Below, in pieces: positions 1 through 9,662 of a stretch of DNA of 64,000 nucleotides. Both the position numbers and the translations under genes were made by a program. The notes below the pieces were generated by a model. That model made no database searches. It was not told the DNA's origin and worked only from the letters and a program-made list of their open reading frames with translations. Every line of letters begins with the position of its first letter. The first letter of the stretch is position 1. The DNA is from Saururus chinensis (lineage: Eukaryota; Streptophyta; Magnoliopsida; Piperales; Saururaceae), in NCBI GenBank assembly GCA_035235625.1, contig CP141146.1:28328501-28392500 (forward strand), written 5' to 3'.

Positions 1-1288
1 AGCAAGATCGGTCCAATTGGGGCATCACTTTGTGCATTAGATTAAGGATTGCGAATGAAAAAATAAGTTGGAGGCCTCGTGAAACTTTAAAAGATACAAT
101 GATTTGTGCCTATTCTTAACAAGCCCCGTTGCATTATTTTTATACTTGTTAATCAAATAAAATAATATAACTAAGCCTTGGCGGGTCATAACTATACATC
201 GTTTAGTGCATTTTATTCATACTTACGAACATAAGAAAGGTGTGTGTATTATTTATAAGTTTGATGTAGGAATTCTTGGCGAGCATGGGTGCTTTATTTT
301 TAAACTAGTTGAACGTATAAAAGGACATAAATTGAGCTAAAGCGGTCCAATTAGGGCAACATTTAATGTATTTGATTCATCATTACTAATGTAAAAAATG
401 AGTGGGATGTGTCATTTAAGTTTAAATGATATAATGCTTTGTACTCATCCTTATTGAGCTCGGTTGCTTTGTTATTATATCTAGACCTAGAGTGGTCTAA
501 TTAGGTCGTCGTTTAGTACATTTGATTTATAAATACAAATTTAGAAAATGAGTGCATATATTTTTAAAATTTTGTAGGACACATTCTTTACGAGCTTAAG
601 TGCTTAGCTACTAAACTTCTTAAAAGATTTCCATGATTTAAATTGAACTAGAGCATGCGAATTTAACCTACCTCGAATCATCAAACAGCAACAAAGGTCC
701 GATTTAACCTATCTTGAATTGATCCAAAAACACGCTAGAAAGCTTCTCTAATGGCGCACCAAGCCATCGTGGAATTTCCCCCACCCTTAAAGGTACTTCA
801 ATAAATGATTAATGTTGGCAGTAAGGTAAAGGCAAGAAGAAGAAGATAATATGGAGAAGAGAGGAGGGGAAATAAGAAGAGAAAGAGAGTAGGGATAGGC
901 TAGTTCAACCACCACAATAAAGAGAAGGAGAGAGGGATTTAGCCCAAGGGAGAAGTGAATGAGGGGAAGGTGCAGGCAGCCTCCCTTTTTGGGAGGTTGC
1001 CTTCACAAGGCAGTTGCTCTGATTGGTTAATTCATCTTCCTAATTTATCAAATTAGATCAAATCAAATCAAATCAATATCAATTTGGGTTAATCCATAGC
1101 TTGGCGCCAAAGCAACCTAACAGGCAGGCCAACAAGGTTGGCTAGCACACGCCTATTCCGGCTCAAGTCTCACAAGCCCACCTACCCGCTTACTTGATTA
1201 CCTGTTTTCTCTCAAATAGAGTTGAAATAATACATAAAAATTATCGAAAAACCTTAAAAAATCTAGAACAAAAATCGAGGGTGTTACA
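1..1288 (-). mobile_element. LTR fragment of a Ty3/gypsy-like element, cut by window edge
   Basis: Read on the minus strand, the segment begins at 1288 with TGTAACACCCTCGATTTTT, the usual opening of many plant gypsy LTRs. The sequence continues to the left edge without coding potential. The other LTR end, the internal region and any target duplication lie outside the window, so a full element and a solo LTR cannot be told apart. The solo LTR at 50472 opens with a similar TGTAACATC sequence on the plus strand. Confidence 0.5.
10..639. repeat. Degenerate tandem repeat, about 160-bp unit, four copies
   Basis: A GGTCCAATTaGGGC...CATTTGATT-like block recurs at about 10, 183, 344 and 494. Each copy is followed by an A-rich block, a variable block and a GAGC...TGCTT block. 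The spacing is 150-173 bp and the copies are strongly diverged. The array lies inside the LTR fragment and resembles an LTR-internal satellite more than a long independent array. Confidence 0.5.
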
Positions 1289-2557
1289 CATCAACCATCC
1301 ATCTTACACAAACTCGTTGTCTGCACGTCTAAGCGTGGCTGCCCATATGTGCCCATGAATCCGGCCTCGAATTTGTCTCCTACTCTAAGTAGGAGTCTTC
1401 CCAATAGTCTAACATGTATAGGGGGAGCTGTATAGGACTCCCCCTATACTGATGGCTCCCGACCCGCCAACGAGTTCCACTACTCTAAGTAGAACTTAAA
1501 AATTTGTCCGCTAATGCTCCAATGCTACCAAAGCTTTATACACTCACCCCCAAGCATGAATACCTTGGTTGTTCAGCAGTTAAGGGCTTAACAGTACCTA
1601 ACCCTAAAAAAACCACGAAGAAACTACTCCACTAAACTTACTCTATATCCCACTCTTACACTCCCAATGATCAGTTGATTTCTCGCAAGTTCAGCTGACT
1701 CGTGTAAATAGTGAAGGAAACAGGTCAGCTGACTTGCTTGCTAACTCTGTTGCGTGATTGGTGCTTGTCTGTGGTTCAATTCTCTTCCTGCTTTCTTGAG
1801 ATTCCTTTGAATAAGTATATGTGCCACCAACACTAGTCAGAAATTCGTTTCACTCTAAGACCTCCTTGCCTTTAGCTGAAAAAATAAGAGAAAAACAGGC
1901 TTACTTTTAGAGTTCAAGTTTACTAAGTTTTATCACTGCATTTTGCACTAACCATTTTCAATCTTCACAGTGCTTATGTGACTTCTAGAATTTCTAAATT
2001 TACTAGTTTCTTCCCATTCTTATATTTTACATCTTCTATGAATCATTCTACAAACACATCTACAGTATAAAGAGACGTGTACCAGATGCACTTGTATAGC
2101 AAACATACAAGAACAAGTTACACTGGCAGTCCCTAGACCAAACCGTTATTTACTTATGTGTACTTGCCAAAACATGTATTTTTCCCTTATATTTCAATAT
2201 GTCCAACATCTTAATGCTTTTTATAAATCAATTAACAAGCAAACTCTAATTACTTTTCTCTTCTGCTTGTACATGGTAATCATAACAGTGTTGAGATATT
2301 TAGAAGATTTCTATCAGTTTCAAGATATTTAATCTTTGTTCTGTGGATTTGTGGGGAACAGGGACCAATTGATGCTGGTCAATAATTTATTTACCTATTG
2401 TTTCCACGGCATGGGTTATAAATATGTATCTATAACTTATATACCAATTTATTGGAATATCATCTTGACGAGGGAGATTAGGAGGGAAGAAAAGAAGTAA
2501 TTGGCTCAAAGAAAGCATATAAACAACCAACAAAGAAGGGCCGATGAGGATGAGGGC
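1289..2557. other. Non-coding, no gene recognised
   Basis: AT-rich sequence without a credible open frame. Two short palindromes are visible: a repeated CTACTCTAAGTAG-type box near 1380-1400 and 1480-1495, and an AGGGGGAGc...gACTCCCCCT inverted repeat near 1420-1446. No RNA gene or transposon end was identified. Confidence 0.5.
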
Positions 2558-2659
2558 AACACATGAGAGCTTTATCAACCATACCTGCTTCACTGAAACT
2601 AAAAAGTTACTTGGGAATGGCGCCAAACACAATAAAAACAACACTGAAACGAAAAATTT
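2558..2659. repeat. Tandem duplication, left copy, split from its partner by C1
   Basis: The block from AACACATGAGAG to GAAAAATTT is repeated with moderate divergence at 8175-8278. If C1 is removed together with one AATTT duplication, the two copies lie next to each other with a period of about 121 bp. C1 therefore inserted at the end of the first copy of a pre-existing tandem duplication. Confidence 0.7.
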
Positions 2660-2999
2660 TGTTATAAACCCTGCAAATTATGGCCTTTTGATTTTGAAGA
2701 ATGAGGGAAAACGATGGAGAGATGTCCACTGGTTCAAGTCAAACCACTGAATGGATGAAGGGAACTGGGAAGAGACGAAGAGGAGAAAGAATAGTAATTA
2801 GGGCTAACTGATTTCTTAATCTCCAATCAAGGCACTAAGCCTATCACATATCTCAGCCCGTAATGGGCCTGCTTATTTGTCTAACTAGCCTTATGGGCTT
2901 AAAGCAAGAAATAAACAAAAGACCTAATAGCATTATGGGCTTACAGAAAGAAATAAAGAAAAATACTAATAAATTAAGGCTACTGGATGATTCATAACA
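2660..2999 (-). repeat. 3' LTR of C1
   Basis: 340 bp, TG...CA on both strands, matching 7817-8150 nearly end to end with small indels (for example an extra GGCA near 2830). The adjacent internal sequence at 3000-3015 read on the minus strand, GCGGAGCGTGGTTGAT, is the likely plus-strand primer region. Confidence 0.92.
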
Positions 3000-3028
3000 A
3001 TCAACCACGCTCCGCTACCGCCTTGACC

Positions 3029-4527
3029 TCAAGGCATAAAATCCGGGAAATAGGCATAGAAGTCATCCTCCGACATCCATGAAGCTTCATCCATAGAACA
3101 ACCATGCCAAGCAACCAGAATCTCAGACACAAGACGGCCAGAGTAGCGAATGTGACGAGTGTCAATAATAGAAGAGGGAACATGCAGTGGAGCTTCCAAA
3201 AGTAGAAGCGGGGGCGGTGGACTCAGAGAAACTAATGAAAGATCACCCACAAATCGGCGGAGGCGCGGAACATGGAAGATAGGATGAACCTGAGAACCGG
3301 CTAGAAGTTGGATACGATACGCGATAGCACCCACATGCTCAACAATAGAGTAGGAACCATGAAACCGATGAGCTAACTTGGCACTCATAGGCTGAAATAA
3401 GGAGGATTGCCGATGGGGCAGAAAACTGGCATAAACCAAGTCTCCAATTTGAAACTCCTGATCTCTACGATGTTCATCATACACTTGCTTCATTCGGTTT
3501 TGGGCCGCCAACAAATTATACTTAAGCTGCCGCAATAACTCATCACAAGTCTGAAGAAGATGGTCAACCTCACCCATGGCAACCCGGTGGGGAACATAAG
3601 CCATGATAGCAGGGGGATCGTAACCATACACCACCCGAAAGGGAGTAAATCCCGCAGCTTTATGAAAAGTTGTATTATAAGAATATTCAGCCTAGGGCAA
3701 GAAGTGAAGTCATTTGTGAGGGTTGTCCCTAATAAAACAACGAAGATATTGCTCCAAGCACCTGTTGACCACCTCGGTTTGGCCATCCGTATGAGGGTGA
3801 TATGCAGTACTCATATGCAAGGACGTACCCTAAAGAGCAAAGAATTCCTGCCAAAAGTAGGAAACAAAAATACAGTCACGGTCAGAGACAATGGTGCGCG
3901 GCATACCATGAAGCTTGGCCACATCACGAACATAGATCGATGCAACATCCTTAGCTGTGAATGGATGGCCAAGAGGGCTGAAATGAGCATATTTAGATAA
4001 CCGATCCACCATGACCATAATAACTGATTTCCCTTGAACCAACGGTAAAGCTTCAATGAAATCTATCAAAACGTCCTCCCAAATACGCTCAAGAATAGGA
4101 AGAGGTTGGAGTAATCCCACGGGAGCAATAGTAGAAGCCTTGGCGCGTTGGCAAGCTGCAACATAATCATGTACCGCACGACGAATACCCTGCCACAAAA
4201 AACTCTTTAAGTCACCCGTTTATAGGTACGGAATGACCCTTCATGTCTAGCAAATGGGGAGTTATGGAAATGAGAGAGTATGGCAGTGCAGAGTTGAGAA
4301 TCATTTGGAACCCACAGACAATCCTTCCAATATATCAAGTCACCGTGCAAAACAACCTTCCAATATATCAAGTCACCCTGCAAAACAAAAGAGGGCACAC
4401 AGGAAGGGTCAGCTCGTAAGCGGTCTAGTAATGCCACAGCCTCTGGGTCTTGAGAATACACCCAGCGGAGTTGGTCCATAAAGGGAAAGACCGGTCCAGA
4501 TAAAGACATATCTCGAGCCATGACAAA
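3029..4527 (-). pseudogene. C1 integrase with chromodomain-like C-terminus, broken
   Basis: Integrase inserts the cDNA copy into host DNA. A stop at about 4207 splits the N-terminal HHCC zinc-binding region (the HFHNSPFARHEG stretch near 4250). The core, in pieces between about 4200 and 3700, keeps the first Asp (LIDFIEALP), the second (IVSDRD) and the Glu in [10 protein letters not shown]. The 201-residue C-terminal piece ending at 3029 has the GDLVYASFLP module and a final aromatic-rich segment (SEILVAWHG...DEASWMSEDDFYAYFPDF) typical of chromodomain-bearing integrases. At least two stops or frameshifts separate the parts, so no functional protein is expected. Confidence 0.85.
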
Positions 4528-4920
4528 TTGCCTAGAGAGAGCATCAACGACAACATTTTTAGACCCCTTCTTATAAGCCAACTCATAATCATACCCCAAG
4601 AGTTTAGAAATCCAATGTTGTTGGGCCGGAGTAGAGATGCATTGCTCCAATAGATACTTCAGTAGTTGATAATCAGTGCAGATAATAAAATGCCGACCCA
4701 ACAGATAAGGGCGTCATTTAGTAACCGCATGAACAATCGCCAACATCTCCCGCTCATAAGCTGATAACAAAAGGGAACGCCCGGATAGTGCTTTGTTGAA
4801 GAAGGCAATGGGACGCCTAGACTGTAATATCACAGCACCCAACCCGGACTCGAAAGCATCTGTCTCAACAACAAAAGGCTGGTTAAAATCAAGTAATGTC
4901 AGGACATGGGCAGTCGACAT
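4528..4920 (-). pseudogene. C1 RNase H domain, broken
   Basis: RNase H removes the RNA strand during reverse transcription. The segment carries FVVETDAFESGLGAVI (first Asp), the AYEREMLAIVHAV helix (Glu) and FIICTDYQLLKYLLEQ (Asp), then the STPAQQHWISKLLGYDYE and DALSRQ blocks that mark the RNase H/integrase boundary in this clade. A stop near 4711 breaks the frame between the two halves. Confidence 0.82.
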
Positions 4921-5019
4921 GGCCGCTTTAAGAGTGTCAAAAGCGGCTTGAGCATCTGCAGACCACTAAAATGAGCTTTTTTTAAGCAGGGCTATGAGCG
5001 GTGTGGCAATAATCCCATA

Positions 5020-5918
5020 CTATGAAATAAAACAACGATAATAGCCAGTGAGACCCAAAAAACCGCGTAAAGCCTTAGGAGATGTTGGAAAGGGCCACTC
5101 CATCATAGCCGCCACCTTAGCCCAATAAGTCGATACGCCCTCCCCTGTGATAAGATGCCCTAAATAATCAACCTGAGTAATACCAAAAACACATTTGGAC
5201 CTCTTAAGGAAGAGGGAGTACTGCTCCAAAAGGGAAAAAACACATCGGAGATGGGTTAAGTGAGTCTCCCGTGTTGGACTGTACACTAATATATCGTAAA
5301 AAAAAAACAACACAAACCAGCGCAAGTAAGGGCGAAACACCTCATTTATAAGACTCTAAAAAGTAGAAGGAGCATTAGTGAGTCCGAAAGGCATTACCAA
5401 AAATTCAAATTGTTCGTCATGAGTGCAGATTGTCGTCTTATGAATGTCAGTTGGATGCATTCAAATCTGATGATACCCAGAGCGCAAATCCAACTTAGAA
5501 AAATAATGCGAGCCGCCCAATTCATCCAAGAGTAGACAATGATGGGAATGGGAAATTTATCATTCAATGACATAGCATTGAGCGCCCGATAATCCACACA
5601 AAACTGTCAAGGCCCATCTTTCTTGCGAACCAACAAAACAGGGGAGGAATAGGAACTAGTGCTAGGACGAATGATGCCTGCATCCAACATTTCAGAGACT
5701 AATTTTTCAATTTTATTCTTTTGGATTTGGTGGTATTTGTAGGGACGAACATTCACTGGGGAAGCACCAGACAAAATTGGGATACGGTGGTCATGGGATT
5801 GGAGAGGTGGCAAGCTTGTAGGCTCAACAAAAAGGGTAGAGTAATCATCCAAGAGAGCAGCTAGATCATCTAGTACTGCTGAGGGACTGGTGGTGTGCTG
5901 GACCAATAACTGAAGCAA
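5020..5918 (-). pseudogene. C1 reverse transcriptase, broken
   Basis: The fingers start with VNVRPYKYHQIQKNKIEKL and [22 protein letters not shown], a Ty3/gypsy hallmark. A stop follows directly (KKDGP-stop), and the frame then shifts through the palm. The polymerase box appears as FFFYDILVYS, so the first of the two catalytic aspartates is Tyr. The connection resumes with DYLGHLITGEG and FLGLTGYYRCFIS. With the altered active site and at least three frame breaks the enzyme is dead. Confidence 0.85.
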
Positions 5919-6048
5919 GAGGCCCTGGTGAGCGCAACGAAAAAAAGGATCCGAGGTCCTGTGCAGAGTGGAGTGTGCCCGGAGTGGACCCCTGAAGATG
6001 CACCTGTTGGCCTCCCAAGTCGAACTCCATGATCATTTAGAGAAAGTT

Positions 6049-6465
6049 TCATGTGACATCACCTAATTCTTGCAACCATTGAACACCCAGTACAATGTCA
6101 GCTCCCTTGGTAGGTAATAAATAAAAATCCAGAACAAAGTGATGGCCTTGAATGTATAACTCAGCTCGCGGATAAATTCCCGTGCTATGAAGGTGCTTCC
6201 CATCGCCTATCAACACATCAAAGGGAGTAGAATATGAAATATGGCAGCCCAAACGTTGTGCAACCTGATCATTAATAAAATTATGTGTATTGCCGCTGTT
6301 AACGAGCACCGCCACCTCTTGCTGTATAAGAAATCCTTGGACCCGCATAGTCTGAGGAGTATATGTACCACAAAAAGCATGCAAGGAAATCTCCACTGGA
6401 ACATCTGCATCATCGGAAGAAATAGGGGGCTCCCATCCCATGGCATCATCCCACAATTCCTCCAA
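6049..6465 (-). pseudogene. C1 retropepsin-like protease, catalytic Asp lost
   Basis: A 138-codon open piece with a clan AA aspartic protease fold signature. The active-site loop reads VLVNSGNTHNFIND where family members have an Asp before Ser-Gly. The Asp-to-Asn change removes the catalytic residue. The second conserved block, DIVLGVQWLQELGDV, is present near the end. It lies between the gag zinc knuckle and RT. Confidence 0.83.
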
Positions 6466-6487
6466 ATTAAGAGCAGTAGAGGGGGTT

Positions 6488-7776
6488 TTGCAACAATGAC
6501 CAAGTGAATAATGCTTGTCACAGTTGAAACATAACCTCTTTAAGCGTCACTCCTCCATCTGGGCCTGAGATAAATGGCGGAAAGGAACAGAAGTACCAGA
6601 GATAGTACCACAAAGCTGGCAACCATGGCCAAGTAGTCCAAGGGGGGCTGCCCCGGGGCAGTTCTGGAGTGGGCCAACTGATCTAAAATTCCTCCTCTAT
6701 CTACTCAGCTTCTCCTGAATGCGAGCGTGTCGAATAATGTCGTGCATAGTGGGGCAATCAAAATGATCCACAATCTCAAGTTTGAGGCCCCGGCGAAAGG
6801 TCCCCACTAACGCTTCCTATGTCCAATGCGGAAGCCTAGTAGCCACCCGCATATATTCAATCTGATAAGCGCCCACAGTAGACGTTTGGGACAATGAGGA
6901 TAAAAATTCATTAAAATCAACAAAGTTGTTCGGCCCAAACTGCGCACATAATTCTTCAGTGAACCTATGTCAGGATGACTGTGGCACTTCTCATTCAAAA
7001 TACTAGAACCATACTAAGGCATCGCCCTCCAAGTGAAATGCAGCGATGCACAATTTCTCCTCATCAAATGTAGTCCCCTGGTATGCAAAAACTTTCACAG
7101 CCCGATAAACCCAATCAATTGGGTTATCTTCTCCAGTGTACCTAGGAAACTGCATGCGTGCCAGTCGCATTTCAGCCATCTAAGGAAGATGCGATGATTG
7201 CCCTATGTCTTGAGAGCCTCTAGTTTCCCATTCAGTGTCCAGTGCACCCACTACATCCTCTAGTACACCCACTACATCCTCACATTCAGCAGCAGGGAAA
7301 GGCCGGCCGCTGGGAAGATGTGTGTCCGACGCAATTCCGTCTGCTAGGGACTGGCCAGAAGCACCCATCCCTGGTGCCAATCTGATGGCATGAGGTGTGG
7401 CAAAAGTGGGTTGGGTAGCCCCTTGATGACCCACGGCGACCAGCGGCACACGCGACCCAAAGGTGGGTGGGTGCACTGGTCGCTACAGCGACGGCAACAG
7501 GCCGTGATGGCCACTGTCCTCTTCTCCCCCGATGTTTTCTCGCCGAGGTTCGGCAGACGGAATCCAAGCCGGGAGACTAGCTTACTTCTCGAATGAAGTT
7601 GGTTGTTCAGAGCGGAGGAGGCGAAATTCCTGGAGCAATTCTATGAAAATGTGTGGCAAGGTGGGATCTGAAGTACGGCCACCTTCCGAAGCAACAGACG
7701 CCCCTTCTGGGCCCTGGGAAGAAGAGTCATTCTGGTTCTACAGTTCCTTGGCTGACATAGTCTTGGTCTGCACCAT
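6488..7776 (-). pseudogene. C1 gag, broken
   Basis: Gag forms the particle and binds the element RNA. The first ATG after the primer site is at 7774-7776, followed after eleven codons by a stop. Further stops and shifts are scattered to 6540. Conserved capsid text is still readable in pieces (for example FPRYTGEDNPIDWVYRA near 7130 and AQFGPNNFVDFNEFLSSL near 6900). The Cys/His knuckle lies at about 6488-6531 (CFNCDKHYSLGHCC), the variant spacing found in this clade. Confidence 0.75.
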
Positions 7777-7803
7777 CGTTAGACACCCATAGGGAGGATA
7801 GAT

Positions 7804-7815
7804 GCTCTGATACCA
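7804..7815 (-). other. C1 primer-binding site, tRNA-iMet type
   Basis: The minus strand immediately inside the 5' LTR reads TGGTATCAGAGC, the complement of the 3' end of plant initiator tRNA-Met. One base separates it from the LTR end. Confidence 0.9.
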
Positions 7816-7816
7816 G

Positions 7817-8150
7817 TGTTATAAACCCTGTAAATTATGGCCTTTTGATTTTAAAGAATGAGGGAAGACGATGGAGAGATCTCTACTGGTTCAAGTCGAA
7901 CCAGTGAATGGACGAATGGAACTGGGAAGAGACGATGGGGAGAGAGAAGAGAAATTAGGGCTAACTGATTTCTTAATCTCCAATCAACTAAGCCTATTAC
8001 ATATCTCAGCCCGTAATGGGCCTGCTTATTTGTCTAACTAGCCTTATGGGCTTAAAGCAAGAAATAAACAAAAGACCTAATAGCCTTATAGCCTTACAGA
8101 AAGAAATAAAAAAATACTAATATATTAAGGCTACTGAACGATTCATAACA
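7817..8150 (-). repeat. 5' LTR of C1
   Basis: 334 bp, starting TGTTATGAATCGTTCAGTAG on the minus strand and ending GGTTTATAACA next to the primer site. It matches 2660-2999. The outer flank 8151-8155 is AATTT, identical to 2655-2659. Confidence 0.92.
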
Positions 8151-8174
8151 AATTTAGCCTTTCTAGCTCTCTCG

Positions 8175-8278
8175 AACACATGAGAGTTTTATTAACCATA
8201 CCTGATTTAGTGAAACTAAAAAGTTACTTGGGTATGGCCACATACAACATAAAAGCAACACTAAAGACGAAAAATTTA
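8175..8278. repeat. Tandem duplication, right copy
   Basis: Partner of 2558-2659: AACACATGAGAG...GAAAAATTT with scattered substitutions. The linking block AATTTAGCCTTTCTAGCT at 8151-8168 recurs once more at about 8446-8463, so a third partial repeat may be present. Confidence 0.65.
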
Positions 8279-9600
8279 GGAAAAATAAAATTTTCACATT
8301 AAAATTGTACATCAGAAACTCACACGAGTTTTGATTGGTCTAAATAAATGAGCCTATGAACTTTGTGTAGGGTCCACTTGTGAAGTCCAATCAAAACACT
8401 GTTAGTTTTTGTAGGTGTTTTTATCATGGGAATATCACTATCCAAAATTTAGCCTTTCTAGCTTTCTCTCCCTTCCCTCCCGCCTTTTACCCCTCTACCC
8501 TGCCCATCTCACTTTCTTTTCTTGTTGGTAGGAATCATAATTCCTTTGTTAACGTGCTCACCCACTAGAAAATATGGAGAAGTTGAAAGGAAAGCTTGAG
8601 TCATGATCTGATTGATCGTTCTCCCACCTCCCCCACCTAGTTTTTGATTGATTGAGAAGGACTAGGAAAATCATTCTGCAGTGGAGCTTGAATTTATTTC
8701 TTAATAATTAGCTTGAATCTAATCTTCCTTCACTATAATCCAAGTCTCAGTTATCAAGTAAGAGTTTTAGACTGGTATGATTAAAGTAATGAAGTGTGCC
8801 TTGAGGTGATTAGGTGCAGTCTTTCAAGACTATATTTTCCATACAAAAATACACTTATTTAAAACATAGATTTGCCAATGAAAAACACCACAAACTGGCC
8901 TACACTATTTTCATAATCAAAATGACCTGCCTCACGTCTCACCTTTTACAACATGGATGCCAACTACTGATGTGTATTTTCAGTGAGCTTTCCATGCCTT
9001 TCACATAGGATGAAAGTAGCTTTATCCTGTATTAGTTGAGGAGCACAATTTATAGTGAAATATACATGTTTCGAATATTATTTCAAAATTCCATTTCTCC
9101 CACTTCATAGAATCTGGCTGAAAGAGAAAATTTTGAATTGGCATCTCAGTTTTATAGAATTTTACTGAAGTGCAAAAACTTTAGATGACCAAAATTACCA
9201 AATTATGTGTTTGATATTGGAGCAATTAGGGCTAATTTTTTGACATTTTACTGTTGAACATTGACTCCAAGATTATTGAGAAAACTATTAGAGAAGGGTA
9301 CAATTGTACACGCTTTCAAGTAAACAATTCTGTGTACACTTTCAAGACCTAAGCACAAATATAGCAATCAAGCAATGCTTGAATAAGAATGTGTTAGATC
9401 TAAATTCTGAGATACATCAAAGGAATATGATTCTCTGACATACATATGTAACAATTGCACATCAGATTCTCTATAATTAGGAATTTACCAAACCATTAAG
9501 AAAAATGGTTTTGATCCTCGAATAAAGTGGTAGAAGAAGAATGTAGTTTGACGAAATTTTTGGCACTGACCTAGCTTTCCAGCAACCTTAGTCCACCTCT
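8279..9600. other. Intergenic, downstream of TATB
   Basis: AT-rich sequence with no supported coding exon on either strand. It probably includes the 3' untranslated region of TATB (minus strand), but I could not identify a convincing poly(A) signal close to the stop codon. A minus-strand AATAAA occurs only at about 8690. Confidence 0.4.
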
Positions 9601-9662
9601 TCAGCTCTTGCTTTCTGGCTCTTCAGATGGATGCATTCCAGCAGCAATCTCTGTGGCAGCTG
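9601..9662 (-). CDS. TATB: Candidate terminal exon of TATB with tandem acceptor
   Basis: After the splice site TTTTAG the minus strand reads in phase with a GT donor at 10850-10849 (AAAG|GTCTGT). It adds 20 residues rich in Ala, Glu and Ser ending ESKS, then a TGA at 9603-9601. The acceptor is a NAGNAG (TAGCAG), so one Ala could be included or skipped. The donor is weak and the intron would be 1188 bp. The phase match and the acidic composition favour it; the alternative is the read-through stop at 10845-10843. Confidence 0.55.

Larger units (their letters stand above)
2660..8150 (-). mobile_element. C1: Ty3/gypsy chromovirus, compact (Reina-like), complete but dead
   Basis: A 5.5-kb LTR retrotransposon on the minus strand. 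The two LTRs of about 335-340 bp (7817-8150 and 2660-2999) both run from TGTTATGAATC to TTTATAACA. AATTT flanks both sides (2655-2659 and 8151-8155) as the target-site duplication. Domain order from the 5' LTR is gag, protease, reverse transcriptase, RNase H, integrase, then a chromodomain-like tail, which is the Ty3/gypsy order. The small size, short LTRs and tRNA-Met primer site suggest the Reina group of chromoviruses; that clade call is an inference. Stops and frameshifts occur throughout, with changed catalytic residues in protease and RT, so it cannot be autonomous. Confidence 0.93.

Noticed and set aside
2544..2750. 68-codon plus-strand frame over the C1 LTR edge
   Set aside because: It crosses the LTR boundary and target duplication, so it is accidental.
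7390..7792. Plus-strand frames at 7390-7792
   Set aside because: They are antisense shadows of C1 gag on the minus strand.
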